A model generated the notes under the pieces. The model was given only the letters and a program-made list of their open reading frames with translations. It had not been told where the DNA came from and searched no databases. Source: JANNHP01 sp031404455 (GTDB lineage: Bacteria > Planctomycetota > JAJSAM01 > JAJVHW01). Taken from it: 43,492 bases of DNA. Positions 8,024 to 17,400 of the stretch are shown in pieces (positions within the stretch are counted from its first letter, which is position 1; each line of letters opens with the position of its first letter). Position numbers and translations under genes: made by a program. The stretch lies in assembly GCA_031404455.1 (NCBI GenBank), contig JANNHP010000156.1, positions 1 through 43,492 on the forward strand. The letters are read 5' to 3'.

Positions 8024-9580
8024 ATGCCCGATCCCTTCGACTGGCAGTCCTCCTACCCGGGTGGCGTCCTCCGCGAGCCGAACGTGCCGCACGCGCCGCT
8101 CTGGCACGCGCTCGGGTCGTCCGCCCGTCAGTCGCCGGGCGCGGTCGCCATCCGCTTCGGCGAACGCGCGATCGTCTATCGCGATCTCTGGGCGTCGGCC
8201 CGCGCGATCGCGAGAGGGCTCGGCCCGGGAGACGGCGAGCGCCTGCTGCTCTGGCTCCCGAACTCTCCGGAGTTCGTCGCGTGGTACCACGGCGCACTGC
8301 GCGCGGGACGCGTCGTCGTCGCCGCGAGTCCGCATCTGACGGCGTCCGAGATCGAGCCGATCCTCGACGACGCCGAGCCGACGGTCGCCGTCGTGGACGC
8401 GGCGCTCGCGGCGCGCTTTCCGTCGCGGCCGGGCGTCCGAGTGATCCCTACGGAGTCAGGCTCCGCCCCACCGTTTTCCACGACCGGTGCTGGAAACGGT
8501 AGGTCGGAGCCTGACTCCGTAGGTTCGTCGGGCGACGTCGCCGTGCTGCAGTACACGAGCGGCACGACCGGCGGACTCAAGGCGGCGGAGATGACGCACG
8601 ACAACCTGATGGCGAACGCGTGGCAGAACAACGCCTGGTTCGGCTGGACGCCGAAGGACGTCGTCCTCGGCGCGCTGCCGCTCTGCCACACGTGGGGCAT
8701 GGGCTGCGTGATGAACGCGACGCTCCTCGCGGGCGCGTCGATGGTGCTCGTCGATCACTTCGACGCCGCGGCGACGCTCGACGCGATCACGCGTCACGGC
8801 GTGACGATCGTCTACGGCAGCGCCACGATGTTCCACCGCCTCCTCGACGCCGCCGGGCCTCGCGCCGCCGACTGCTTCCGCAGCGTGCGCTACGTGAAGG
8901 CGGGGGCGATGCTCGTCGGCGGGGATCTTCCGCAGCGCTGGGCGGCGGCGGTGCCGGACGTGCCGATGGTCCTCGGCTACGGTCTGACCGAGGCGAGCCC
9001 CGAGGTGACGAACAACCCGCTCCACGCGCGGCGCGCGGGGACGGTCGGCATCCCGCTGCCCGGCACGCACGTGCGGCTCTGCGTGCCCGAGGACCCCGAG
9101 CGCGAAGTCGCGCGTGGCGAAGAGGGCGAAGTGCAGGTGCGCGGGCCGCAGGTGATGCGCGGCTACTGGCGGCGTCCCGAGGCGACGGCGGCGGCGTTGC
9201 TGCCCGGAGGCTGGCTGCGCACCGGCGACCTCGGACGCTTCGACGCGGAGGGCTACCTCGCGATCGTCGACCGGCTGAAAGACCTCATCAAGTTCCGGGG
9301 CTACAGCGTGGTCCCCGCGGAGGTGGAGCGGGCGCTCTGCGAGCATCCGGCGGTTGCCGAGGCGTGCGTGGTCGGCGTGCCCGATCCGCGCGACGGCGAG
9401 GCGCCGCTCGCGTTCGTGCGCCTTCGCGCCGGCGCCTTCGCCTCGGACGCGGAGCTCCTCGAGCACCTCGAGCCGCGTCTCGCCCGGTTCAAGCAGCCTC
9501 GCGCGTTCCGGTTCGTCGCGGAGATCCCGAAGAACGCCGTCGGGAAGCCGCTGCGGCGGGTGCTGCGAGATCGCGCCTAG
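8024..9580 (+). CDS. AMP-dependent acyl-CoA synthetase/ligase (class I adenylate-forming enzyme)
   Basis: 518 residues. Adenylation motifs are complete: the P-loop YTSGTTGGLKAAEMTH near residue 178, YGLTEASP (A5) near 325, GDLGRFDAEGYLAIVDR (A7-A8) near 405, KFRGYSVVPAEVE, and the C-terminal catalytic lysine in PKNAVGKPLRR. It should activate a carboxylate, probably a fatty acid, to the acyl-AMP and then the CoA thioester. Residues about 142-166, just before the P-loop, are encoded by a 75-bp palindromic element in frame; the loop seems tolerated. TAGCTT lies 9 bases before the ATG and no ribosome-binding site is visible, so the mRNA may be leaderless. Confidence 0.92.
   Translation: MPDPFDWQSSYPGGVLREPNVPHAPLWHALGSSARQSPGAVAIRFGERAIVYRDLWASARAIARGLGPGDGERLLLWLPNSPEFVAWYHGALRAGRVVVAASPHLTASEIEPILDDAEPTVAVVDAALAARFPSRPGVRVIPTESGSAPPFSTTGAGNGRSEPDSVGSSGDVAVLQYTSGTTGGLKAAEMTHDNLMANAWQNNAWFGWTPKDVVLGALPLCHTWGMGCVMNATLLAGASMVLVDHFDAAATLDAITRHGVTIVYGSATMFHRLLDAAGPRAADCFRSVRYVKAGAMLVGGDLPQRWAAAVPDVPMVLGYGLTEASPEVTNNPLHARRAGTVGIPLPGTHVRLCVPEDPEREVARGEEGEVQVRGPQVMRGYWRRPEATAAALLPGGWLRTGDLGRFDAEGYLAIVDRLKDLIKFRGYSVVPAEVERALCEHPAVAEACVVGVPDPRDGEAPLAFVRLRAGAFASDAELLEHLEPRLARFKQPRAFRFVAEIPKNAVGKPLRRVLRDRA
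8448..8522. repeat. Palindromic element inside the ligase gene (copy 2, 75 bp, in frame)
   Basis: The outer arms CTACGGAGTCAGGCTCCG (8448-8465) and CGGAGCCTGACTCCGTAG (8505-8522) are perfect inverted repeats of 18 bp. The inner stem pairs ACCGTTTTCCA with TGGAAACGGT. The length equals 25 codons and no stop is introduced. The translated segment (from ESGSAP to SEPDSV) has no counterpart expected in this enzyme family. The reading frame through the arm differs from that of copy 1 at 3116. Confidence 0.9.
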
Positions 9581-9639
9581 GGGACGGTCCCCAAAGATCA
9601 AACTCGGGGCAGCGAGTTGGACATCTGGGAACCGTCCCC
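9580..9639. terminator. 60-bp hairpin repeat between convergent genes
   Basis: GGGGACGGTCCCCA (9580-9593) and TGGGAACCGTCCCC (9626-9639) are inverted with one mismatch; an inner ACTCG/CGAGT stem extends the hairpin. It begins at the last base of the ligase stop and encodes the last residues and stop of the convergent TPR gene. It probably acts as a bidirectional terminator and looks like a dispersed repeat unit. Confidence 0.6.
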
Positions 9640-10656
9640 GGAGCTCCACCGGATCAGCGCCGCCTCGACGTACTCGCGGTGGCTCGGATCGGCGACGCGG
9701 TCGGCGAGCGGACGTGCATCGAGCGGACCGGTGGCGGGCGGGCGGTCGGCGAGCAGCGCCGCGCCGAGTTCGAGCCACGCGACGGACGGTCTGAGTCTGA
9801 GGCGCGCGTCGTCCCAGCCGGGGAAGCGCGACGGCGACGCCGCGTCGCCGCGGATCTGCGCGATCCGCGCGAGGGCGACGCACAGTTCGCCGCCCGCGTC
9901 GTCGCCCGCTTCCTTCACGACCCGCTGCGCAACGGCGAACGCCTCGTCGATGCGACCGAACGCGAGGTCGAGCTCGATCTCGCACTCGTCGAGGCCGTCC
10001 GGCGGCTTCGGCGCGGCGCGCAACGCGCCGACGAGTTCCCGGTAGTCCGCGCACGACCAGTGCAGGCGCAGCCAGCGGACGGCGGCGCCGGGATTCGACG
10101 CCGACGGCACCGCCGGGTGCTCCGTCTCTTTCATGTGCTGCATCTCCATCCGGCACTCGTGCGCGTACCAGACGGACGGCAGATCCGGCCAGCGGGGCGC
10201 CGCGCGGAGGCGCCTCGCCTCGGCGGTGCGCAGCGCGAGCGAGTAGAGGGGCTGGTGCCGCGTCTCGAGGATCGCGTCCATCGTCTTCGCCGCGCCCGTG
10301 CGGTCGTCCGATGCGAGCTTGGCGAGCGCCGCGTATCCGGCGCGGATCGTCGTCAACTCCTCGGCGTGCTCCCGCGGGATGTCCACGGCGACCGCTTCGT
10401 CGAACCGACCCGCTTCGGCGAGGCAGTGGACGAGCCACACCCACGTCGCCGACTCGGCGGGGCCGTCGCGCAGTGCGGCGCGGGCCTCGGCGATCGCCTC
10501 GTCGTGGCGCCCGAGGCGCGAGAGGCACTCCGCGCGACGGAACCGTGCGATGACCGCGTCGCGCGGGCCGCCCGTCACGTCGGCGAACGCGCGCTCGGCG
10601 GCGGCGACGTCGCCCCGTTCATAGACGCGCATCGCGGCGGCGATCGAGGTGCTCAT
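9598..10656 (-). CDS. TPR-repeat protein, unknown function
   Basis: 352 residues from ATG 10656; a much longer antisense-type frame runs upstream but is a shadow of the carbamoyltransferase. The N-terminal half has TPR-like helix pairs (AAAERAFADV, RFRRAECLSRLGRHDEAIAEARAAL, WLVHCLAEAGRFDEAVAV). The C-terminal half is helical without clear motifs. No signal peptide is seen, so it is probably a cytoplasmic scaffold. The last residues (from SSGDG) come from the hairpin repeat at the 3' end, so the native C-terminus may have been changed. TAGCCT (complement of 10665-10670) lies 8 bases before the ATG, at the edge of the inverted-repeat element. Confidence 0.75.
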   Translation of the reverse strand: MSTSIAAAMRVYERGDVAAAERAFADVTGGPRDAVIARFRRAECLSRLGRHDEAIAEARAALRDGPAESATWVWLVHCLAEAGRFDEAVAVDIPREHAEELTTIRAGYAALAKLASDDRTGAAKTMDAILETRHQPLYSLALRTAEARRLRAAPRWPDLPSVWYAHECRMEMQHMKETEHPAVPSASNPGAAVRWLRLHWSCADYRELVGALRAAPKPPDGLDECEIELDLAFGRIDEAFAVAQRVVKEAGDDAGGELCVALARIAQIRGDAASPSRFPGWDDARLRLRPSVAWLELGAALLADRPPATGPLDARPLADRVADPSHREYVEAALIRWSSGDGSQMSNSLPRV

Positions 10657-10667
10657 CGAATACGAGG

Positions 10668-10907
10668 CTAGCCCGTATCGCTCGCCAAGCCTCGCACCTG
10701 GCCGGTCTTTCGGGCCGATGGCGGCGTTGCCCCCCTTGCGAAGACCTGCCAAGGTCGGCGCTGCGGGGGGCGCCTTGCCCTCGGCCCGAAATGCTCGGCC
10801 AGGACGGTCTGTCGTCCGGCGAGCGCGCTCGCAATCGGCGGACGTCCCGTGTAGACCCCCCCGCTGTTGCCGTTCTCGTGCGAGCCCTGGCGAGCGATAC
10901 GGGCTAG
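10668..10907. repeat. 240-bp inverted-repeat element between divergent genes
   Basis: The ends are CTAGCCCGTATCGCTCGCCA (10668-10687) and its exact inverse complement (10888-10907). The similarity extends to 30 bp with about three mismatches (10668-10697 and 10878-10907). A nested inner inverted repeat pairs 10697-10721 (TGGCC.., TTCGGGCCGA) with 10780-10803 (TCGGCCCGAAA, TCGGCCAGG), with C-run and G-run arms inside. No coding frame of its own is convincing. It fills almost the whole gap between the TPR gene and the carbamoyltransferase, with identical ends facing outward into each gene, so it may be a MITE-like unit that carries regulatory sequence. Confidence 0.75.
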
Positions 10908-10941
10908 GCATTCGCCGTTCGCCGCGAAAGGATGTCGCCCC

Positions 10942-12783
10942 GTGCCGCGCTACATCCTCGGACTGAACAAGTACGACCACGACGTGTCCGCCGTGCTGCT
11001 CGCGGACGGCGTGCCGGTCGTCGGCGTCTGCAAGGAGCGCGTCACCCGCGAGAAGTACGCGGGCGGCTCCGCCGACGTTGCGGTCGGGTACTGCCTGAAG
11101 ACGGCGGGCGTGCGCCTCGGCGACATCGGGCTCATCGTCCAGAACAGCTATGCCCTCCACGTGCCCGAGATGGAGCACGACCTCCTCTCGCGACCGCACT
11201 CCCTCCACCTCCCGTTCGACGAGCGCGAGTTCACGCTGAAGTCGCCGCTCTTCCTGAACCCGCGCGCGGTGACGATCTCGCACCACCTCGCGCACGCCTA
11301 CAGCGCTTTCGCCCCGTCGCCGTTCGACGAGGGCGCGGTGATGGTCGTGGACGGCATCGGCAGCCATCGCCGCTACGTGTCCGAGAAGCTCCCTTCGGAC
11401 GACACGGGCCACCCGTGCGACCGCGAGTCGGAGTCGTACTACGTGTTCCGCGGCAGCGAGATCGAGTGCGTCGCGAAGTCGTGGCTGCCCGTCACGGCGG
11501 GGGTCCTCTCCGACGACTTCACGAAGATGCCCGGACTCGGCGCCGTGTACTCGCGCGTCTCGGAGTACGTGTTCGGACACTGGAACCTCTGCGGCGAGGT
11601 GATGGGCCTCGCACCGTTCGGCCGTCCGCGGCCGGATCTGCCGTCGCTCGTCGGCGTGAAGGACGGCCGCACGTGGGCGCTCGACGCGTGGCCCGAGTGG
11701 CTCTGCCATCCGTGGACGGTCCCGGAGGAGGGACCGGCGCCGGAGTGGGAGAAGAGCCCGCACGTGCAGGAGTGGAAGGACCTCTCGTGGCGCGTGCAGC
11801 AGGACCTCGAGGAGGCGCTCATCGTCCGCGCGAGGGAACTCCACGCGAAGACGGGCATGAAGAACCTCGTGATGGCGGGCGGCGTCGCGCTGAACTGCGT
11901 CGCGAACGGGCGGATCGTCAAGGAGACGCCGTTCGAGCGCGTGTGGGTGCAGCCGGCGGCAGGCGACACCGGCATCTCGCTCGGCTGCGCGTACTACGGG
12001 GAACTGGCGCTCGCGAGGCAGCCGCGGCGGTTCGTCATGCGCCACGACTTCCTCGGCAGGTCGTACACGAGCGACGAGATCGACGCGGCGATCGCCGAGC
12101 GGCCGTTCGGTCCGTTCCTGCGCACGCGCAAGGTGGACGACGTCGCCGGCGAGACGGCGAAGGCGCTGGCGCGCGGGCAGGTCGTCGGCTGGTTCCAGGG
12201 CGGCGCCGAACTCGGCCCGCGTGCGCTCGGCCACCGATCGATCCTCGCGGACCCGCGGCCCGCCGGGGCGAAGGAACGTCTCAACTCGCGCGTGAAGCAC
12301 CGGCAGGCGTTCCGCCCGTTCGCGCCCGCCGTCCTCCTCGAGAAGATGGACGAGTGGTTCGAGCCGGGCCCCGAGAGCCCGCACATGCTGCTCGTGCGCC
12401 GTGTGCTCGCCGCGAAGGCGCCGAAGATCCCCGCGATCGTCCACGTGGACGGCACCGCGCGCCTGCAGACGGTCGCGAAGGACGATGACCCGCTCTTCCA
12501 CGCGCTCATCTCGGCGTTCGAGCGCGAGACCGGCGTGCCGGTGATCCTCAACACGTCGTTCAACCTGCGCGGCGAGCCGATCGTGGAGACGCCGCAGGAC
12601 GCGCTCCACTGCTTCCTCTCGACCGACATGGACCTCCTCGTGCTCGGCGACCGCCTCGTCGAGAAGCGCTCGACGTTCCGTCCGTTGAAGCGCTTCCTCT
12701 TCGAACTGGCGCGGGCGCAGCGCGCGGCCACGGTGGGGGATCTGCTGCGCGAGGCGGGTCGGCGCTACGTGAACCAGGGCTGA
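10942..12783 (+). CDS. Carbamoyltransferase, NodU/CmcH family
   Basis: 613 residues from GTG 10942, chosen because AAAGGA lies about ten bases upstream and the first residues PRYILGLNKYDHDVSAVLL are the family's ATPase-like N-terminus. Upstream frame extension is only element sequence. The N-terminal YrdC/Kae1-like domain has HHLAHAYSAF (metal-binding His pair, near residue 113) and DGIGSHRRY. The C-terminal domain has GGVALNCVANG, QPAAGDTGISLGCA, WFQGGAELGPRALGHRSI and FNLRGEPIVETPQDA. The family transfers carbamoyl from carbamoyl phosphate, through carbamoyl-AMP, to hydroxyls of sugars or natural products. No biosynthetic cluster surrounds it, so the acceptor is unknown. Confidence 0.93.
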   Translation: MPRYILGLNKYDHDVSAVLLADGVPVVGVCKERVTREKYAGGSADVAVGYCLKTAGVRLGDIGLIVQNSYALHVPEMEHDLLSRPHSLHLPFDEREFTLKSPLFLNPRAVTISHHLAHAYSAFAPSPFDEGAVMVVDGIGSHRRYVSEKLPSDDTGHPCDRESESYYVFRGSEIECVAKSWLPVTAGVLSDDFTKMPGLGAVYSRVSEYVFGHWNLCGEVMGLAPFGRPRPDLPSLVGVKDGRTWALDAWPEWLCHPWTVPEEGPAPEWEKSPHVQEWKDLSWRVQQDLEEALIVRARELHAKTGMKNLVMAGGVALNCVANGRIVKETPFERVWVQPAAGDTGISLGCAYYGELALARQPRRFVMRHDFLGRSYTSDEIDAAIAERPFGPFLRTRKVDDVAGETAKALARGQVVGWFQGGAELGPRALGHRSILADPRPAGAKERLNSRVKHRQAFRPFAPAVLLEKMDEWFEPGPESPHMLLVRRVLAAKAPKIPAIVHVDGTARLQTVAKDDDPLFHALISAFERETGVPVILNTSFNLRGEPIVETPQDALHCFLSTDMDLLVLGDRLVEKRSTFRPLKRFLFELARAQRAATVGDLLREAGRRYVNQG

Positions 12784-12833
12784 CGGCGGGGACCGCGGCC
12801 CCGGAGTCGGCGGCGCGGCCTTCCCCAGCGCGG

Positions 12834-12839
12834 TACGCT
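12834..12839 (+). promoter_or_regulatory. Probable -10 element TACGCT, near-leaderless
   Basis: TACGCT ends 11 bases before ATG 12851 with no ribosome-binding site between, so the transcript would start within a few bases of the ATG. Confidence 0.4.
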
Positions 12840-12850
12840 TGCCCGCACCG

Positions 12851-14263
12851 ATGAAGATGCTCCTCCTCGTCCCGGCCTCGCTCGCGCTCCTCGCCACGGG
12901 GATCGTCGTCGGTCACGAGCTCTCCGCCACACGCGCGACGGCCGAAGCGCCGGCGGCGGCCGAGGCCGAGGTCGTCTACCGCACCCCGACGGGCGACACG
13001 CGCGTCCTCACCGCGACCGAGGCGGCCGACCGGATCGAGCGGCTCGAACTCGAACGATCGCGGCGGCGCAGTCGTGCCGATCCGGGCGACGAGGAGACGC
13101 AGGCGCCCGAGCTGGCGGCGTCCTCCGGAGATCCCCCTGAGACGAGGCTCAGGCACGCGGACGGCACGCCGTACACGGCCGCAGAGATCGTCGAGATCGC
13201 GCGGCACTCGCCCGACTCCACGCTGCGTGCGGCCGCCATCCGCGAGTTGCGCCGCGCCGACACCGACGCCGCCCGCGCCACGTTGCAGGAGGTGCTCGCC
13301 GACAAGGAGACGCCCGCCGCCATCCGCGAAGAGGCCGCGAAAGCCCTCGCGCAGCCGCCCAACCGCGACAAGCTCCCCGAGGAACTCGTCACTGCGCTGC
13401 GCGACGAGACGGACCCCGCGGTGCGCCGCGCGCTCGCGCAGGGCGTCGGCCGCATGCGCGACCGCGATGCGTGGATGACCGAGATCGTCGGCCTCGTCCA
13501 CACCGAGACGGACCCCGAGGTGCGCAAGGCGCTCTTCGAGGCCGTCGTGCGCGACGCGCGCGACCCCGTCGCACGGGCCGAGCTCCTCAGCGTGGCGTCG
13601 AACCCGGGTGCCTCGATCGACGAGCGCCGTGCCGCGATCGCGGCGATCCCTCGCGGGAAGACGGACGCCGAGACGCTCGCGACGCTGGAGTCGCTGATGA
13701 AGGACGGGGACCCGCGCATCCGCGAGAACGCGGTCGCGATCGTCGGCTCGGCGCAGGCGCTCTCGTCGTCGGCGCTCGCCGCCGCGTTCGAGGACGCCGA
13801 TCCTGGCGTCCGCCGCGCCGCACTCTACGCCGGCGCGGGGCGCCTCCCGCAGTTCGCGAACGACAAGACGCTGCCGAAGGAGACCGCGCAGCAACTCGCG
13901 GCGACGGTCGTGAAGCTCGCGTCCTCCGACCTCGACCCGTCCGTGCGCCGCGCCGCGATCCAGCAGGTCGGCAACCTCCCGAAGACCGTCCGCGACCAGG
14001 TGCTCGCGACGGGCCGCGACGACCCGGACCTCTACGTGCGCCTCACCTCCTACGCGCGCTCGCCCGACCCGATCGCGAAGGAGGGCATCCCTCTCTACGT
14101 CGGGGCGCTCGACTCGGCCGACGCGGGCCTCCGCGACTTCGCCTACCGTCAACTGCAGCGCCTCGGCGGCGTCACCGCACCCTTCGACACGCGCTGGAAC
14201 TCGAAGGCCCGCAACGAGGCCATCGGCCGCATCCGTCAGGATCTCGCGTCCGGGACGCACTGA
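12851..14263 (+). CDS. HEAT-repeat protein with N-terminal membrane anchor
   Basis: 470 residues from ATG 12851. The N-terminus KMLLLVPASLALLATGIVVG is a signal peptide or anchor, placing the rest outside the cytoplasm. Residues about 85-440 are HEAT/PBS-lyase-type helix pairs with recurrent DPxVRxA signatures (ETDPAVRRALAQGVGRM, ETDPEVRKALFEAV, DADPGVRRAALYAG, DLDPSVRRAAIQQVG). Such repeats form a protein-binding solenoid; no enzyme domain is present. The C-terminal 40 residues (DTRWNSKARNEAIGRIRQDL) are helical. The partner is unknown. Confidence 0.8.
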   Translation: MKMLLLVPASLALLATGIVVGHELSATRATAEAPAAAEAEVVYRTPTGDTRVLTATEAADRIERLELERSRRRSRADPGDEETQAPELAASSGDPPETRLRHADGTPYTAAEIVEIARHSPDSTLRAAAIRELRRADTDAARATLQEVLADKETPAAIREEAAKALAQPPNRDKLPEELVTALRDETDPAVRRALAQGVGRMRDRDAWMTEIVGLVHTETDPEVRKALFEAVVRDARDPVARAELLSVASNPGASIDERRAAIAAIPRGKTDAETLATLESLMKDGDPRIRENAVAIVGSAQALSSSALAAAFEDADPGVRRAALYAGAGRLPQFANDKTLPKETAQQLAATVVKLASSDLDPSVRRAAIQQVGNLPKTVRDQVLATGRDDPDLYVRLTSYARSPDPIAKEGIPLYVGALDSADAGLRDFAYRQLQRLGGVTAPFDTRWNSKARNEAIGRIRQDLASGTH

Positions 14264-14322
14264 GAGATCGAGAAGTCGTGCTCAGGTCCATCAACGTAGG
14301 ACAGGTGAGGAGCGAAGGGGTT

Positions 14323-14405
14323 CTGTAGGGGCGAGGCATGCCTCGCCCGGTTGGCGTTTCAGGCCCGACGCGTGGAACCGGGCGACGCATGCGTCGCCCC
14401 TACAA
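14323..14405. repeat. Palindromic repeat pair in the intergenic gap
   Basis: The arms CTGTAGGGGCGAGGCATG.. (14323-14350) and ..CATGCGTCGCCCCTACAA (14378-14405) are inverted repeats of 28 bp with two mismatches, and each arm is itself palindromic around GCATGC. It lies between the HEAT gene and the convergent repeat protein. I regard it as a dispersed intergenic repeat of the GTAGGGGCGA type, which may also terminate transcription from both sides. Confidence 0.75.
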
Positions 14406-14447
14406 CGGCACGGCGCACCGGTCGCGACTTGATGGCCCGTACCGCGT

Positions 14448-17400
14448 TCAGCGGTTCGGCTTCGCGACGACCTTCACATCCGTCGCTCCCGACTCGAAGA
14501 GCTCGTCCTGCGAGAGGCGGTACTGCGCGCTCTCGCTCCACGCCCAGCCGGTGATCTTCCACTTGCGGTTCGCGGGCACGTTCTTGAACTCGAATGCGCC
14601 GTCCGGCTTCAGGTTGCACCAGCAGAGCTGAACGTTGTCCTCGGTCATGAGCTGCAGGTTGCCGCCCATGCCGGTGATCGCGGCGCCCGCCTCGTCGGCG
14701 ACGGTGCCGGAAACCGTGACGCCGACCTCCAGCACGACCTTCACGGTCATCGTGCCCGCGGAGACGACCGGCAGGATCCCGGGCGCGAGGTTCTGTCCGC
14801 GCACGATGACGCGGTAGTCGCCCGCGGCGAGACCGTTCATCGCGAAGTTGCCCTTGTCGTCGGTCTGCGCGTTGCCCTGCGACGGCTGCGTGCCCTGCGC
14901 AGCGTTCAACTGGACCGCCCAGACCTGCGCGTTCGCTACGACGCCGCCCGCCGAGTCCACGACCGAGCCCGCCATCTCGAGGCCCTTCTGGAGCGTGACG
15001 GTGAGTCCGCGTTCGCCCGCCGTCACGTTCGCGACGACGGCGGGCGCGAAGCCCTCGCCCTGGATCTGCAGGTCGTAGCGGCCCTCATCGAGGCCGAGCA
15101 CGACGAAGTTGCCGTCGCCGGGCTGGACGACGTTGCTCCAGTTCCAGCCCTCGGTGCCCGACTTGCGCACCTGGAAGTTCACCTCGCCGGCGAGCGAGAG
15201 GCCCTCGACGTCCACGATCCGTCCCCAGATCGAGTAGCCCGGCTCCACTTGGATCTTCGCGTCCTTGCTGCCCGAGCCAACGCCCTGCACGGAGGCCGCC
15301 TTGAAGTCGCCGTACGCCCAGAGCGTGTAGGAGCCGGGCTTCAGTCCGACGACGCGGAACGTGCCGTCGGACTTCGCCTGCGCCCAGCGCTGGCTCGACC
15401 AGTCGTTGTTCTGCTGGTCGCCCGATTCGAACTGCGCCGTGATCCACGCCACGCGGACGGGCTTCTCGTCGCGGTCCACGATGCGTCCCTCGATCACCGA
15501 GCCGGTCTTCACGATGATCGTCACGTCGGTCCGCCCTGCGTTCACGCCCTGGAGCTTCGTGTCCTCGACGTTGACCTCGCGGCCCCACTGCCACATCGCC
15601 GACACGGTCAGGTCGTAGGCACCGTCGGCGAGGTCCGAGAGCTCGAACGTGCCGTCGGGCCCCGTGTAGACCTGCGAGTTCGATCCCCACCACCACCATT
15701 CGCTCTGGCGCTGGTTGTCGATCTTCTGCGCGCGCACGGGCACGCCGCCGATCGGCTTCTCGGCTTCGTCTTTCACGACCCCGCTGATCTTCATGCCCGG
15801 CGCCAGACGTATGATGACGTCGCCGGCACCCGTCTTCGTGTTGACGTTCGTGGAGGACGCGAAGCCCGGCGAGCTGGCGCGGATGTAGTAGCCGCCGTCC
15901 TGCAGGCCCTTCAGCGTGAACTTGCCCTCGGCGTCGGTCTGCGCGGAGGGTTCGCCCGAGAGCCCCGTGACGAAACCGCCCCACGACCGGCGGTCGCCGC
16001 GGCCAGTGTACTGCGCATAGATCTGCGCCCCCGCGACGGGCCCGCCGCTCTGCGCCTCGACGCGGCCCGAGATCTCGAGCGAGCCCTTCAGGATGAGCTC
16101 CGCGCCGCCGGTCTCCTGGTTCGCGGCGACGACGACGTCGCTCTTCCACGCGGGCAGGTACCCCTCGGCGTCCGCGCGCACGGTGACGTTGCCCTCGGGG
16201 ACCATCGGGATGTTGAACCGTCCGTCGGCCATCACGGGGAACCGCTCGGCGGACTGGAACTGCTGGAAGCCCCACGGGTTCTGCTCGTCGAGCTTGCCCA
16301 TGACGAAGCGGACCATCGCGCCGACGAGGGGCTTGCCGTCCGGCGTCCGCACGGATCCCGACACGCGGCCGCACGCGGCAAGCTTCACTTCGATGTTCTC
16401 GACCTGCTGCGCGGGCCGCACGATGAACGGCTCGGACGTGCCGTGCGTGTTGTTCGGCCCCGACGCCTCGGCCTGGCAGCGGTTCGCAGGCGCGACGGCG
16501 TCGATGCGGAACTTCCCCTCGGCGTCGGAGAAGACCGGGAACTCGTTCGCGGCGCCCTGCACGGTGACGCGCGCCCCGGCCACGGGCTGCTTGTTCTGAT
16601 CCCACACGCGCCCGGAGACGACGGCGCCGCGCGTGAGCTTGTACTCGCCGCGCGCGACGCCGCCCTCGCCGCCGACGTTGAGCCGCCACTCCGCCGGCAT
16701 CGCGTCGGGACTCTGCAGGAGATTCGTGAACCAGGGAGGCAGGCCCTCCTGGACGTAGCCCGGCGCCTTCAGCACGACGAGGTAGTTGCCCGGCACGAGG
16801 CCCGAGATCTTCGCGACGCCCTCCTTGTCGGTCGTCGCGCGCCACGGCTGCGACGCGTCGCCCCACTGGCGCACGACGTAGAGCGTGACCTCGCAGCCCT
16901 CGATGGCGGCACTCGTGTCCGAACCGACGACGTGCAGTTCGGCCGCGAGGCCGCGGCGCAGCACGACGTCGCGGACCATCTCGGCGCCCTCGCGCAGCGA
17001 TTCGCCCGCGCCCGCCTGCGGTGCCGAGGGATCGGGGAAGGGCATGTAGCCCGCGCAGTCGATTCGGAAGTAGGCGATCGGCCCGGCGGGGACGTCGGCG
17101 AGCTCGAACTTCCCCTCCTTGTCGGTGACGGCCGCCATCGGCGACCACGTCTTCTGCATCGCCGTGCGGACGTCGGCGCCCGCGACGGGTTTGCCGTCGT
17201 CGTCGGTCACCGTGCCGCGGATCGTGCCGCCGGGGCGCAGGCGGATCTCGAAGCGCGTCGTCTCCGGGATGCCGACCGAGCCGACGAGGAGCAGCGGCTT
17301 GCCCGGCCGGTCGAGGTAGATCGTCATCCGCCCGGCCGCGAGTCCCTGGAGCGAGTAGGCGCCCTTCTCGTTCGTCGCGCACGTCCACTTGTCGAGGCCC

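Noticed and set aside
10668..10907. A transposase-encoding insertion sequence
   Set aside because: The element is only 240 bp and has no coding frame; at most it is a non-autonomous unit.
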